This document shows, one piece after another, positions 24,591 through 32,721 of a stretch of DNA of 64,000 bases (positions are counted from its first letter, which is position 1; every line of letters begins with the position of its first letter). The stretch spans positions 310,001 through 374,000 of the forward strand of contig NZ_JAAGWF010000008.1 in NCBI RefSeq assembly GCF_010686765.1. Reading direction: 5' to 3'. Source of the DNA: Geodermatophilus sabuli (lineage in GTDB: Bacteria; Actinomycetota; Actinomycetes; Mycobacteriales; Geodermatophilaceae). The notes beneath the pieces are model-generated. The model ran no database searches, was not told the DNA's origin, and worked only from the letters and a program-made list of their open reading frames with translations. The translations under genes were made by a program, and so were the position numbers.

Positions 24591-24851
24591 TCAGGCGCCG
24601 AGCTCCTCCAGCGCGACCGCCACCCGGACCCGCGCCACCAGGACGTCCGTCCGGCCGGATGCCACGTGGCGGGCGAGCACGGCGGCGGCCCGCAGGAGCT
24701 CGGGCACCGTCATCGGCCGGCCGCTCCCGATCCGCCGCATCACCTCGTCGAGGTCCAGCCCGGCCGGCTCCCGGTACCGGCACGGGCCGCCGGTGCGGCG
24801 GGACGGATCGCGGACCCTGCCGTCCGCGGTGTGGGTGCACGTGGCGTTCAC
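24591..24851 (-). CDS. Small hypothetical protein
   Basis: 86 residues from GTG 24851, with GGGAG 11-12 bases upstream. The first 30 residues hold two cysteines (NATCTHTADG, GPCRYREP); the rest is amphipathic helix (LDLDEVMRRIGSGRPMTVPELLRAAAVLARH). I do not recognise a family. The convergent position after ppk2 and normal codon bias make it a plausible but unproven gene. Confidence 0.45.
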   Translation of the reverse strand: MNATCTHTADGRVRDPSRRTGGPCRYREPAGLDLDEVMRRIGSGRPMTVPELLRAAAVLARHVASGRTDVLVARVRVAVALEELGA

Positions 24852-25005
24852 GATCGCTGGCTCCCCGCTCTCCCCGGTGCTCGTCAGGTCTTCGTCGTGA
24901 GCACCGGATCCGGATGCGGGGACGGGCGTCGTCTCCCGGAGGCGGCCAGACGACTGCCCGGGCTAGCCTCGCCGCGACCGCGGAGCCACCGGAGAGGGAG
25001 CAGCC

Positions 25006-26406
25006 ATGGACGCCGGCGCGGACACACTCCAGAAGGCGCTGCAGGTCAACCTCGACCCCCGGTGGTACGGCACCATCGCCGAGATCGGCGCCGGCCAGGA
25101 GGTCGCCCGGTGGTTCTTCCGGGCCGGCGGAGCGGCCGGCACCGTCGCCAAGACGATGTCGGCCTACGACATGGCGGTCAGCGACGCCGTCTACGGCAAG
25201 TCGGACCGCTACGTCTCCAAGGGCCGGCTGCAGGCGATGCTCGACCACGAGTTCCAGCTCAACGTCGACCGGCTCGGCGACGACCGCGGCGACGACACGG
25301 CGTTCTTCGCCTTCGCCGACACCGTCGTCGCCCGCAGCTACCGCGGCGGGAACGAGTGCCACGGCTGGATGGGCGTGAAGTTCCAGTCCCACCCCCGCGA
25401 CGAGCCCAGCCAGGTCGTCGTCCACGTGCGGATGCTCGACGACGAGGCGGCGTTGCAGCAGGAGGCGCTGGGCGTGGTGGGGGTGAACCTGCTGCACGCC
25501 GCCTTCTTCCAGCACCACCAGCCCGAGGTCCTCGTCGAGAGCCTGCTCGACCGGCTCACCACCGGCCGGATCGAGATCGACCTGATCGAGCTGACCGGGA
25601 TCGAGTTCCGGACGGTGGACAACCGGCTGATGGCCCTCAAGCTCGTGCAGACCGGGCTGAGCGGCGCGGCGATGTTCGGTCCCGACCGGAAGGTCCTGCA
25701 GCCCAGCGAGGTGCTGCGGAAGAAGGCGATCCTCGTCGAGCGGGGCAGCTTCCGCCCGCCCACGGTCGTCAACATCGACATGCTGGAGGCGGCGCGCGCC
25801 CGGTTCGAGACCGACCCCGCGGTCGCCGGACGCGAGATCCTGCTCCTCACCGAGTTGACGATGGCCAACCTGCGCGCCGGGAGCGACGTCGTCGACCGGA
25901 GGGACTTCCTCGCCCGGGCGGACCTGCTGGCCGCGTGCGGCATGACCGTGCTCATCTCCGACTACCTGGCCTACCACCGGCTCGCCGCCTACCTGGCCTG
26001 GCGCACCGACGGCCGGATCGGGATGGTCATGGGGCTGCCCAGCCTCATCGACCTCTTCGACGAGACCACGCACGCCGACCTGCCCGGCGGCATCCTGGAG
26101 AGCTTCGGACGGCTGCTCAAGAACGACCTGAAGCTGTTCGTCTACCCGATGCTCCGCGACGGCGAGATCACGACGGTCGACACCGTCACCGTCGGCGAGG
26201 AGTTGCAGCCGCTCTACGACTACCTCTCCCGGCGGGGCAGCTTCGTCGGCCTGGACGACTACGAGCCCGACTACCTCCCGATCCTCAGTCGCGACGTGCT
26301 CAGACGGATCCCCACGGACGACGAGTCCTGGACGTCGATGGTGCCGCCCGAGGTCAGCGAGGTGATCAGGAAGCGCGGCTTCTTCGGTTACCAGCGGGCT
26401 CGCTGA
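25006..26406 (+). CDS. Conserved protein of unknown function
   Basis: 466 residues from ATG 25006, after GAGAGGGAG; a TAGCCT box lies at 24964-24969. The protein is soluble, without signal peptide, and evenly folded. Recognisable conserved-looking stretches are RYVSKGRLQAMLDHEFQLNVDR near 65, GFRGNECHGWMG-like (here GGNECHGWMGVKFQ) near 118, and LKLVQTGLSGAAMFGPD near 210. Similar long proteins occur in several phyla, but I cannot name a verified function. It overlaps the convergent DUF1761 gene by 19 bases. Confidence 0.7.
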   Translation: MDAGADTLQKALQVNLDPRWYGTIAEIGAGQEVARWFFRAGGAAGTVAKTMSAYDMAVSDAVYGKSDRYVSKGRLQAMLDHEFQLNVDRLGDDRGDDTAFFAFADTVVARSYRGGNECHGWMGVKFQSHPRDEPSQVVVHVRMLDDEAALQQEALGVVGVNLLHAAFFQHHQPEVLVESLLDRLTTGRIEIDLIELTGIEFRTVDNRLMALKLVQTGLSGAAMFGPDRKVLQPSEVLRKKAILVERGSFRPPTVVNIDMLEAARARFETDPAVAGREILLLTELTMANLRAGSDVVDRRDFLARADLLAACGMTVLISDYLAYHRLAAYLAWRTDGRIGMVMGLPSLIDLFDETTHADLPGGILESFGRLLKNDLKLFVYPMLRDGEITTVDTVTVGEELQPLYDYLSRRGSFVGLDDYEPDYLPILSRDVLRRIPTDDESWTSMVPPEVSEVIRKRGFFGYQRAR

Positions 26407-26801
26407 CGCCGCGTCCCGCCGACGATCGCCGAGACGAGCACCAGCTTCGCCAGCCAGTCACCGGCATGGATGGCGGCCTGCTGCCACGGCACCTTCTCGT
26501 GCACCACCGACCCGGTGAGCAGCACGGCCGGGAAGGCGCCCCACAGCAACACACCCAGCCGGACGGCGTCCCGTGGCCCCGCGACGCCGGTGCGATCGGC
26601 CAGGACGGCGACCGCCGCCGCCACCGTGGTGCTGCGCGCCAGCTCGACCGGCAGCACCCAGGCCGGCGGCGCGGAGTCGCCGGCGTAGGCGTCGTCCAGC
26701 TGGGCCAGCGTGCGGCCGAAGGCCGCATACCAGGCGCCGCTGGCCGCGACGGCGGCTCCGGCGGCGGCACCGATCGGCCAGCTGCGCTGCAGGGTGCTCA
26801 C
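26388..26801 (-). CDS. DUF1761 family membrane protein
   Basis: 137 residues from GTG 26801 (GGAGGACCC upstream). Four hydrophobic segments: IGAAAGAAVAASGAWYAAF, LARSTTVAAAVAVLA, LGVLLWGAFPAVLLTGSVV and WLAKLVLVSAIVGG. The WYAAFG start and overall size fit DUF1761, small inner-membrane proteins of unknown function. Its end overlaps the convergent gene before it by 19 bases. Confidence 0.7.
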   Translation of the reverse strand: MSTLQRSWPIGAAAGAAVAASGAWYAAFGRTLAQLDDAYAGDSAPPAWVLPVELARSTTVAAAVAVLADRTGVAGPRDAVRLGVLLWGAFPAVLLTGSVVHEKVPWQQAAIHAGDWLAKLVLVSAIVGGTRRQRARW

Positions 26802-26856
26802 GGGTCCTCCTGGGGGCGGTGTGCGATGCAGGTCAGACCACGGCGCTGCAGCCGGC

Positions 26857-27492
26857 TCATCGGTCGGCCGGCCGATCCCTGAGCAGGTCCAGCACCCGGT
26901 CGCGCGCCAGGTCGGTCGCCGCCGGCACGTGACCGGGCGAGCCGGCCTCGGCGAACCAGTGCCCGCAGCCGGGGTACCGGTGGACGACGACCTCCGCACC
27001 GGCGTCCCGGAAGCCCCCCTCGACGGCCGATCGCTCGTCGTCGGGGAACCACGGGTCGCCCGGGGCCACGTGCAGGTCGACCCGCCGGGTGCGGACGTCG
27101 CTCCCCGACGGTGGCCGGCCGCCGTAGAAGAGGACGAGCTGGTCCGGGTCGGCGGCACCGCGGCCGGACAGCGAGCAGGCGAGGAACGCCCCCAGGGAGA
27201 AGCCCATCGCCGCCCACGGCCGGCCCTCGGCGGCGAGCCCGTCGGCGCACCGCTGGACCGACTCCCTCGTCGCGGGGTCGCCCAGGGCTGCCTGGGCGTG
27301 CTCCTCGGCGTCGGCCTCGGTGGTGGGCAGCGCGCCGCCGAAGAGGTCCGGGACGACGACGCGCCGCCCGGCCGACACCAGCTGGTCGGCCCACCAGTGC
27401 ACCGCCGGTGTCACCCCCCACCAGGGGTGCAGCAGCAGGACGCCGGGCGCACCGGGAGACCCGAGGGTCGTGACCTCAGGGGGACGGCTCAC
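26857..27492 (-). CDS. Dienelactone hydrolase family protein
   Basis: 211 residues from GTG 27492, preceded by GAGGAG. Dienelactone-hydrolase fold: GVLLLHPWWGVTPAVHWWADQL near 18, RRVVVPDLFGG near 45, the nucleophile region MGFSLGAFLA near 97 (a Ser replaces the classical Cys), the acid in GDPWFPDDE near 148 and His in CGHWFAE near 180. The reaction is an ester or lactone hydrolysis of unknown substrate. It runs in the same direction as the SDR upstream (gap about 59 bases) and may share its operon. Confidence 0.82.
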   Translation of the reverse strand: MSRPPEVTTLGSPGAPGVLLLHPWWGVTPAVHWWADQLVSAGRRVVVPDLFGGALPTTEADAEEHAQAALGDPATRESVQRCADGLAAEGRPWAAMGFSLGAFLACSLSGRGAADPDQLVLFYGGRPPSGSDVRTRRVDLHVAPGDPWFPDDERSAVEGGFRDAGAEVVVHRYPGCGHWFAEAGSPGHVPAATDLARDRVLDLLRDRPADR

Positions 27493-27551
27493 GGCTCCTC
27501 GCCTCCTCGACGCGCCGGGGCCGCCGACCGTACGGGCACCGCCGACGCCGG

Positions 27552-28298
27552 TCACCGCCCGCCCGCGACGTCGAGGATCGACCCGGTCACGTACGACGAC
27601 TCCGCGGACAGCAGCCAGGCCACGCTCGCGGCGACCTCCTCGGGCTCTCCACCCCGGCCCATGGGCACCGACGGTGCCAGCCGGTCCACCCGGCCCGGCT
27701 CACCGCCGGACGCGTGGATGTCGGTCCGGATGAGTCCCGGCCGGACGGCGTTGACGCGGATCCGGTCCGCGGCGACCTCCTTCGCCAGGCCGACGGTGAG
27801 GGCGTCGACGCCCGCCTTCGCCGCCGCGTAGTCCACGTACTCCTCCGGGCCACCCAGGACGGCCGCCCGGGAGGACACGTTCACGATCGCGCCGCCGGAC
27901 CCACCCCACCGGGTCGACATGGCCCGGACCGCCGCACGGGCGCACAGGATGGCCCCGACCAGGTTGACCGCGACGGTGCGCTCCACGCGGGCGGCCTCGA
28001 GGTCCTCCACCCGGGACTGCCGGCCGAGGCTGCCGGCGTTGTTCACCAGCCCCCGCACCGGCCCGAGCTCGGTGGCGGCGGCGAAGAGGGCGGTCACGTC
28101 GGACTCGCGGGACACGTCCGCGCGGACCACGGCGGTGCGCGCGCCGGCGTCCCGGCACGCGGCGGCGACCCGTGCGGCGGCGTCCTCGCGGCTGGTCCAG
28201 GACAGGCAGACGTCCCAGCCGTCGCGGGCCAGGCGCAGGCACGTGGCGGCACCGATGCCCCGGCCACCCCCGGTCACGACGCACACCCCCTGGCTCAT
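27552..28298 (-). CDS. SDR family oxidoreductase (FabG-like)
   Basis: 248 residues. TGGGRGIG at residues 9-16, NNAG near 90, Ser in VNVSSRA near 142 and the YAAAK pair near 158 make a complete classical SDR; ending VTGSILDVAGGR is typical of FabG-like members. GGAGG lies before ATG 28298. Substrate unknown. It is followed on the same strand by the dienelactone-hydrolase-like gene. Confidence 0.9.
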   Translation of the reverse strand: MSQGVCVVTGGGRGIGAATCLRLARDGWDVCLSWTSREDAAARVAAACRDAGARTAVVRADVSRESDVTALFAAATELGPVRGLVNNAGSLGRQSRVEDLEAARVERTVAVNLVGAILCARAAVRAMSTRWGGSGGAIVNVSSRAAVLGGPEEYVDYAAAKAGVDALTVGLAKEVAADRIRVNAVRPGLIRTDIHASGGEPGRVDRLAPSVPMGRGGEPEEVAASVAWLLSAESSYVTGSILDVAGGR

Positions 28299-28409
28299 CG
28301 CGTCTCCCTCCTCCCGGGTGCCGGGCAGGTCGCCGGCGGGCAGCCGTGCCGACCGTCGACAGTCTCGCGGTCCTGCCCCCCCGGGCCGGACGTCGGGCAC
28401 GCTTCCCGC

Positions 28410-28688
28410 ATGAGCGACACCGCGCAGACCGCGCTGACCGTCGTCTGCCATCTCGTGGCGGTATCGGCTCAGCTGGCCGGGCTGGCCCTCCTCGCCAGGG
28501 AGCGGCGGCGGACCGGCACCGCCCTCCGCCGGTGGAGCGAGGCCACACCCGGAGCGCCGGACCCGGCGGCGGACCGGACGGCGCTCGTCGAGGCGCTGCG
28601 GGGCAACTCCTTCGACCGGAGCAGCGCCATCGTGCTCTTGGCGGTCGGGTTCGGAGCCGCCGCGCTGGGCCACCTCATCGGCCTCTGA
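28410..28688 (+). CDS. Small membrane protein
   Basis: 92 residues. Two membrane helices (LTVVCHLVAVSAQLAGLALLA at ~9-29 and SAIVLLAVGFGAAALGHLIGL at the C terminus) flank a basic, polar loop RERRRTGTALRRW. No known family. There is no clear ribosome site; the transcript may be leaderless. A GGGGATCCCC palindrome follows the stop. Confidence 0.6.
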   Translation: MSDTAQTALTVVCHLVAVSAQLAGLALLARERRRTGTALRRWSEATPGAPDPAADRTALVEALRGNSFDRSSAIVLLAVGFGAAALGHLIGL

Positions 28689-28772
28689 GGGGATCCCCCG
28701 ACGCGGACGACCGGGGTCGGACCAGGGCGTTCCCCGATGGTCCCGGCGTCCGCCGGGCGACAGGCTCCTCCC

Positions 28773-29108
28773 ATGACAACCAGCGTGCCTCCCACCCCTC
28801 CGTCGTTCGAGAAGCCGGTCGCTCCCCAGCCGGGCGGCCGGCCCCAGCTGCGCCGCAGCGGCACCGACCGGCTGGCCGGCGGCGTCTGCGGCGGCCTCGC
28901 CGAGTACAGCGGCATCGACAGCCTGCTGTGGCGGGTCGGCTTCGTCGGGCTCACCCTCGCCGGCGGCGCGGGCGTCCTCGTCTACCTGCTGCTGTGGGTG
29001 CTCATGCCCCCGGCCCCGGTCGCCGCAGACGCCGGCCGCAGCCCTCTCGACCAGCTCGCCGGCCGGCTGCACGACGCGATCACCCGCCTGACCTCTCCGC
29101 GGACCTGA
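28773..29108 (+). CDS. PspC domain protein
   Basis: 111 residues from ATG 28773. After a Pro-rich ~40-residue lead, residues 41-95 are a PspC domain: LRRSGTDRLAGGVCGGLAEYSGID, then a membrane helix VGFVGLTLAGGAGVLVYLLLWVLMP. PspC-domain proteins respond to envelope stress and bind partner proteins at the membrane. It stands alone; broken sequences follow directly behind it. Confidence 0.88.
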   Translation: MTTSVPPTPPSFEKPVAPQPGGRPQLRRSGTDRLAGGVCGGLAEYSGIDSLLWRVGFVGLTLAGGAGVLVYLLLWVLMPPAPVAADAGRSPLDQLAGRLHDAITRLTSPRT

Positions 29109-29180
29109 CGTCGAGCGGGCGATGACCGAGGGCCTGCAGCCACCCCTCAGGCCTGCGCGACGCCGGACGGTGCCCCGACG

Positions 29181-29471
29181 CGGTGCCACGGCTCGTATCC
29201 AGGCGCGGCGGACAGGTCCACCCACGGCGTCCTCGGATGGCGGCGCGACCACCCCGCGACGTCCATCGACGTCGACATCCGTCGCGTGCGCGGACGCGAC
29301 GACGTCTGGGTCGTCGAGCTGGGCAGCCGCTACGAGGACGGGCCGTGGTCGTTCGGCGTCGACGTCCTCGAGCTCCGCGGGGAGCCGGTGTCCCGGGAGA
29401 CGGTCCACGTCACGGAGGGGTGGCCGGCACCGGAGTGGCGGGCCGCCTGGCGGGCGGCGCCTCCCGGCTGA
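29181..29471 (+). pseudogene. C-terminal fragment of an NTF2/SnoaL-like protein
   Basis: A frame open from 29109 has no start codon before GTG 29286, yet it encodes family-like sequence well upstream of that GTG (GWRRDHPATSIDVDIRRVRG). The part VWVVELGSRYEDGPWSFGVDVLEL then RETVHVTEGWPAPEWRAAW is the second half of an NTF2-like fold protein. The N-terminal helices are missing, so this is a decayed gene, not a working one, unless it starts at GTG 29286 as a 61-residue product. Confidence 0.6.
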
Positions 29472-29613
29472 CCCGAGATCGCGCAACGGCCGGTGCATCG
29501 CTACGGTTGCCAGTGGCTACAGCATGATCACCGGCTGTGGAGGCATGAGGGGCTGGCGTCGTCCGCGCGGCCGACGGCGTGATCGGAGACGGCACGGGGG
29601 GAACGGAGTGCTG

Positions 29614-29691
29614 ATGTCGACCCACGAACGCCCCGACCGGTCCGGCGGCCCCGGGACGGCCACGTCCGCCGACTCCCCGCTGGTCGGCTGA
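29614..29691 (+). CDS. 25-residue open frame before the flavohemoglobin gene
   Basis: ATG 29614 with GGAG 8 bases upstream opens a 25-codon frame (MSTHERPDRSGG to SADSPLVG). The end resembles the first residues of long PAS/GGDEF sensor proteins of this group of organisms, so it may be the stump of such a gene; a leader peptide is the alternative. It ends 37 bases before the flavohemoglobin start. Confidence 0.3.
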   Translation: MSTHERPDRSGGPGTATSADSPLVG

Positions 29692-29728
29692 CCGCCCCAT
29701 CCGAGCTCCCAGCTCCCGAGGAGGGTGC

Positions 29729-30868
29729 GTGGACATCCCTGCGATGCGGGCCAACTTCAGCAAGGCGGCAGCGGCCGGCGACGAGGCGCCCCTGTACTTC
29801 TACTCCCACCTGTTCCTGACCCACCCCGACACGCGGCAGCTGTTCCCGCTGTCGATGGCCCACCAGCGCGACCGGCTGTTCTCGGCCCTCGGTGAGGTCG
29901 TGGCGCGGGTGGACGACCTGGACTCGCTCGTGCCGATCCTGCAGGAACTCGGCCGCGACCACCGCAAGTTCGGCACGGTCGCCGAGCACTACCCGGCCGT
30001 GGGCGCCAGCCTGCTGGCCACCCTGCAGCACTTCGACGACGGCTGGAACGCCCAGCTCGCGCACGACTGGACGGCGGCCTACCAGCTGGTCGCGAAGGTC
30101 ATGATCGAGGCGGCCGACGAGGCCGCGGACCAGCCCGCCTGGTGGGAGGCCGACGTCGTGGCGCACGAGCGCCGCACCATCGACATCGCCGTCCTCCGGA
30201 TCACGCCGCGGGAGCCCTTCGAGCACCGGCCGGGCCAGTCGATCTCCCTGGAGACCGACATCCGGCCCAAGCTGTGGCGCTACTACTCGCCGGCCAACGC
30301 CCGTCGTCCCGACGGGACGCTGGACATCCACGTCAAGGCGCGCGACGGCGGCCCGGTCAGCACCGCGCTGGTGCGCCGGGTGGGCGTCGGCGACGTGCTC
30401 CGCCTCGGCCCCCCGATGGGGCACCTGACCTTCGACGCCGGGTCCGACCGGGACCTGCTGCTCGTGGCCGGGGGCATGGGGCTGGCGCCGCTCAAGGCGG
30501 TCGTGGACGAGGTCGCCCGGAACGGGCCTCCTCGCCGGGTCGACCTCTTCGTCGGCGCCCGCCTGGAGGACCAGTTCTACGACCGGGCCGACCTGCAGCG
30601 GCTCGAGCAGGAGCACCCCTGGCTGACCGTCACCCTCGCCGTCTCCGACGACAAGGAGTCCGCGCTGGAGCAGGGAGACGTCGGGGACGTCGTCATGCGG
30701 CACGGCCCCTGGCTGAGCCGGGACGCCTACGTCGCCGGCCCGGCCGTCATGGTGGAGGACACCGTCGCCCGGCTGGTCGGTCACGGCGTCCGGCGAGAAC
30801 GCATCCGTACCGAGGTCTTCGCCCCCAGCCGACCGGGGCCCAGTGTTGACGGAGAGGTGACCGAATGA
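29729..30868 (+). CDS. Flavohemoglobin (globin-FAD-NAD reductase)
   Basis: 379 residues from GTG 29729 behind GAGGAGGG. Globin domain at ~1-130 with the proximal histidine in LGRDHRKFG (near 80), then an FAD barrel with RYYSPAN near 190 and an NAD(P) domain with VAGGMGLAPL near 250 and YVAGPAVMVEDT near 340. The family removes nitric oxide with oxygen. The LGRDHRKFG sequence places it with the actinobacterial, mycobacterial-type flavohemoglobins rather than the E. coli Hmp group. It overlaps the DivIVA-like gene by four bases (ATGA). Confidence 0.92.
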   Translation: MDIPAMRANFSKAAAAGDEAPLYFYSHLFLTHPDTRQLFPLSMAHQRDRLFSALGEVVARVDDLDSLVPILQELGRDHRKFGTVAEHYPAVGASLLATLQHFDDGWNAQLAHDWTAAYQLVAKVMIEAADEAADQPAWWEADVVAHERRTIDIAVLRITPREPFEHRPGQSISLETDIRPKLWRYYSPANARRPDGTLDIHVKARDGGPVSTALVRRVGVGDVLRLGPPMGHLTFDAGSDRDLLLVAGGMGLAPLKAVVDEVARNGPPRRVDLFVGARLEDQFYDRADLQRLEQEHPWLTVTLAVSDDKESALEQGDVGDVVMRHGPWLSRDAYVAGPAVMVEDTVARLVGHGVRRERIRTEVFAPSRPGPSVDGEVTE

Positions 30869-31632
30869 CCAGCGACGAGCACGAGGCCGGCGCCGGCGAC
30901 CGGCGGATCTCGCCGGCCGACCTGCACCACGTGCGGTTCACCCGGGCCACCATGCTGCGCCCCGGGTACAGCGACACCGAGGTCGACCACTTCCTGTACC
31001 GGGTCGCCGACGAGCTGACCCGGTTGCACGCGGAGAAGGCTGCCCTGCGCGACCGGGTGCGCACCCTGCAGTCCCAGCTCGACGACGTCCCGGCCGACGT
31101 GGCGCCCAGCGACCAGGCGGTGCTGCTCCTGGCCACCGCGCAGCAGACGGCCGACAGCTACGTGGCCGAGGCCGAGGACTTCAGCCGGCAGATGACCAGC
31201 GACGCCCGCGCGCAGTACGAGGAGCAGCTGCGCCGCGCACGCGAGAGCGCCGGCGCGATCATCCAGGCGGCCCAGGAGGCGGCGGCCCGGATGGTCGGCG
31301 GTGGCCCCGCCGTCGTGTCGGCCGAGCCGCGGGAGCGGACGACGCAGGAACTCGAGGAGCAGGTGGCCTACCTCAAGGCGTTCGGGCAGGCCTGCCGCAC
31401 GCAGCTGCGCGCCTACCTGGAGGCGCTGCTCACCGACGTGGAGACCGAGTGGGGCCGCGCCGACCCCGCCTCGCTGATCCAGGCGCCCCTGCGGGCGCCG
31501 GCCCAGCGGGCGCCGCAGGGCGGTGGCGGGACGACGGCGCTGAACGTGGCCCGCGAGGTGCCGCTGGACGACGGGCCGGGCGGCGACGCGGCGGCCGGCG
31601 AGGGTGGGGTGGAGGTCGCCGTCCGGCGCTGA
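30865..31632 (+). CDS. DivIVA domain protein
   Basis: 255 residues. Residues ~12-60 are a DivIVA N-terminal domain (ISPADLHHVRFTRATMLRPGYSDTEVDHFLYRVADELTRL), followed by long coiled coil (EKAALRDRVRTLQSQLDD, EDFSRQMTSDARAQYEEQLRRARES) and a flexible Gly/Ala-rich tail. DivIVA/Wag31-type proteins sit at cell poles or septa through membrane curvature; this is a paralogue, not the ftsZ-linked Wag31. The start codon is inside the stop of the flavohemoglobin gene. Confidence 0.88.
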   Translation: MTSDEHEAGAGDRRISPADLHHVRFTRATMLRPGYSDTEVDHFLYRVADELTRLHAEKAALRDRVRTLQSQLDDVPADVAPSDQAVLLLATAQQTADSYVAEAEDFSRQMTSDARAQYEEQLRRARESAGAIIQAAQEAAARMVGGGPAVVSAEPRERTTQELEEQVAYLKAFGQACRTQLRAYLEALLTDVETEWGRADPASLIQAPLRAPAQRAPQGGGGTTALNVAREVPLDDGPGGDAAAGEGGVEVAVRR

Positions 31633-31701
31633 CACCGCGGGGGGCACCATCGCCGGGCGGTGGCCACGCCGGTCGCCGCTGACCCGAGGAGGTCCCCGCC
31701 C

Positions 31702-32613
31702 GTGGAGCTGCGGCACCTGCGCTACTTCGTGGCGGTCGCCTCGGAGCTGCACTTCCGCCGGGCGGCGCACAAGCTGCACATCGTCCAGCCGGCACTGAGC
31801 AAGTCGATCAGCGCGCTGGAACACGAGCTGGGCGTGCAGCTCCTCGACCGGGACCGCCGTGGGGTGAGCCTGACCGAGGCCGGGCGGGTCTTCCTCGGCG
31901 AGGCCGTCGAGGTGCTCGCCCGGGCCGACGGCGCGGTCGACCGGGCCCGGGCGGTCACCCGCGGAGAGGTCGGCCGGCTCAGCATCGGGTTCATCCAGCC
32001 CGCGCTCGCCGACCTGCTGCCCCGGTCGCTGCGGGTCTTCCGCCGGCACCACCCCGGCGTGGTCCTGGCGTTGAGCGAGGCCACCAGCCGGACGGCGATC
32101 GAGCGGATCACCGACGGGACCCTCCACCTGGCCTTCACCCGGCTCCCGGTCGCGCCGCGGCCGGACCTCCGCACCGAGGTGGTCAGCGAGGAGCCCGTGC
32201 TGGTCGTCGTCCCCCGCGGCCACCGGTTCGCCGAGCGGCCCGAGGTACGCCTCGCCGACCTGGCCGACGAGGAGGTCATCCTCATCGACCGCGCGGTGGA
32301 GCCCGAACTGCACGACTACTACGTCGCGGCGTGCACCGGCGCCGGCTTCAGCCCCCGGGTGGCGCACGAGGTGAGCAGCACGTCGATCGCGATCGGCCTG
32401 GTGGCCGGGGGACTGGGCGTCGCGTTCGCGCCGGCGTCCTCCCGGCTGGCCGCGCAGGGAGGGGTGGCCTACGTCCCCCTCGCCGAGGGCGGCCTGTCGC
32501 TGACGATGGGCGCGCTGTGGCACGCGGACCCCGGCCCGCCGGTGCTGGCCAACTTCCTCCGGCTACGTCCCTGGGCCGACCCACCGGAGCCGGACGTGCA
32601 TGCCGAGAAGTGA
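31702..32613 (+). CDS. LysR family transcriptional regulator
   Basis: 303 residues from GTG 31702 with GAGGAGG upstream. Winged helix at 1-60 (ELRHLRYFVAVASELHFRRAAHKLHIVQPALSKSISALE) and a LysR substrate-binding domain from ~90. The regulator precedes the acyl-CoA-dehydrogenase-like gene on the same strand with a 108-base gap that holds two ATCACCGG-like repeats (32614 onward), which may be its binding sites. Effector unknown. Confidence 0.93.
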   Translation: MELRHLRYFVAVASELHFRRAAHKLHIVQPALSKSISALEHELGVQLLDRDRRGVSLTEAGRVFLGEAVEVLARADGAVDRARAVTRGEVGRLSIGFIQPALADLLPRSLRVFRRHHPGVVLALSEATSRTAIERITDGTLHLAFTRLPVAPRPDLRTEVVSEEPVLVVVPRGHRFAERPEVRLADLADEEVILIDRAVEPELHDYYVAACTGAGFSPRVAHEVSSTSIAIGLVAGGLGVAFAPASSRLAAQGGVAYVPLAEGGLSLTMGALWHADPGPPVLANFLRLRPWADPPEPDVHAEK

Positions 32614-32668
32614 TCACCGCGGCCCGGGTGCCTATCACCGGGGCATCGTCGTCGGCGCGATCGGTCCC

Positions 32669-32674
32669 TACATT
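32669..32674 (+). promoter_or_regulatory. Possible -10 box of the flavoprotein gene
   Basis: TACATT, 48 bases before ATG 32722. TGATCACCG at 32614 and CTATCACCGG near 32632 upstream are repeated half-sites in the position expected for LysR regulation. Confidence 0.3.
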
Positions 32675-32721
32675 CATGTGGCGGCGCACACACTGGCGCG
32701 CCGACGGGTGGAGGGCGGGAC

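Noticed and set aside
29122-29691. 189-codon frame on the plus strand
   Set aside because: Most of it is Ser/Thr/Arg-rich shadow sequence over the NTF2-like remnant; only its last 25 codons have a ribosome site.
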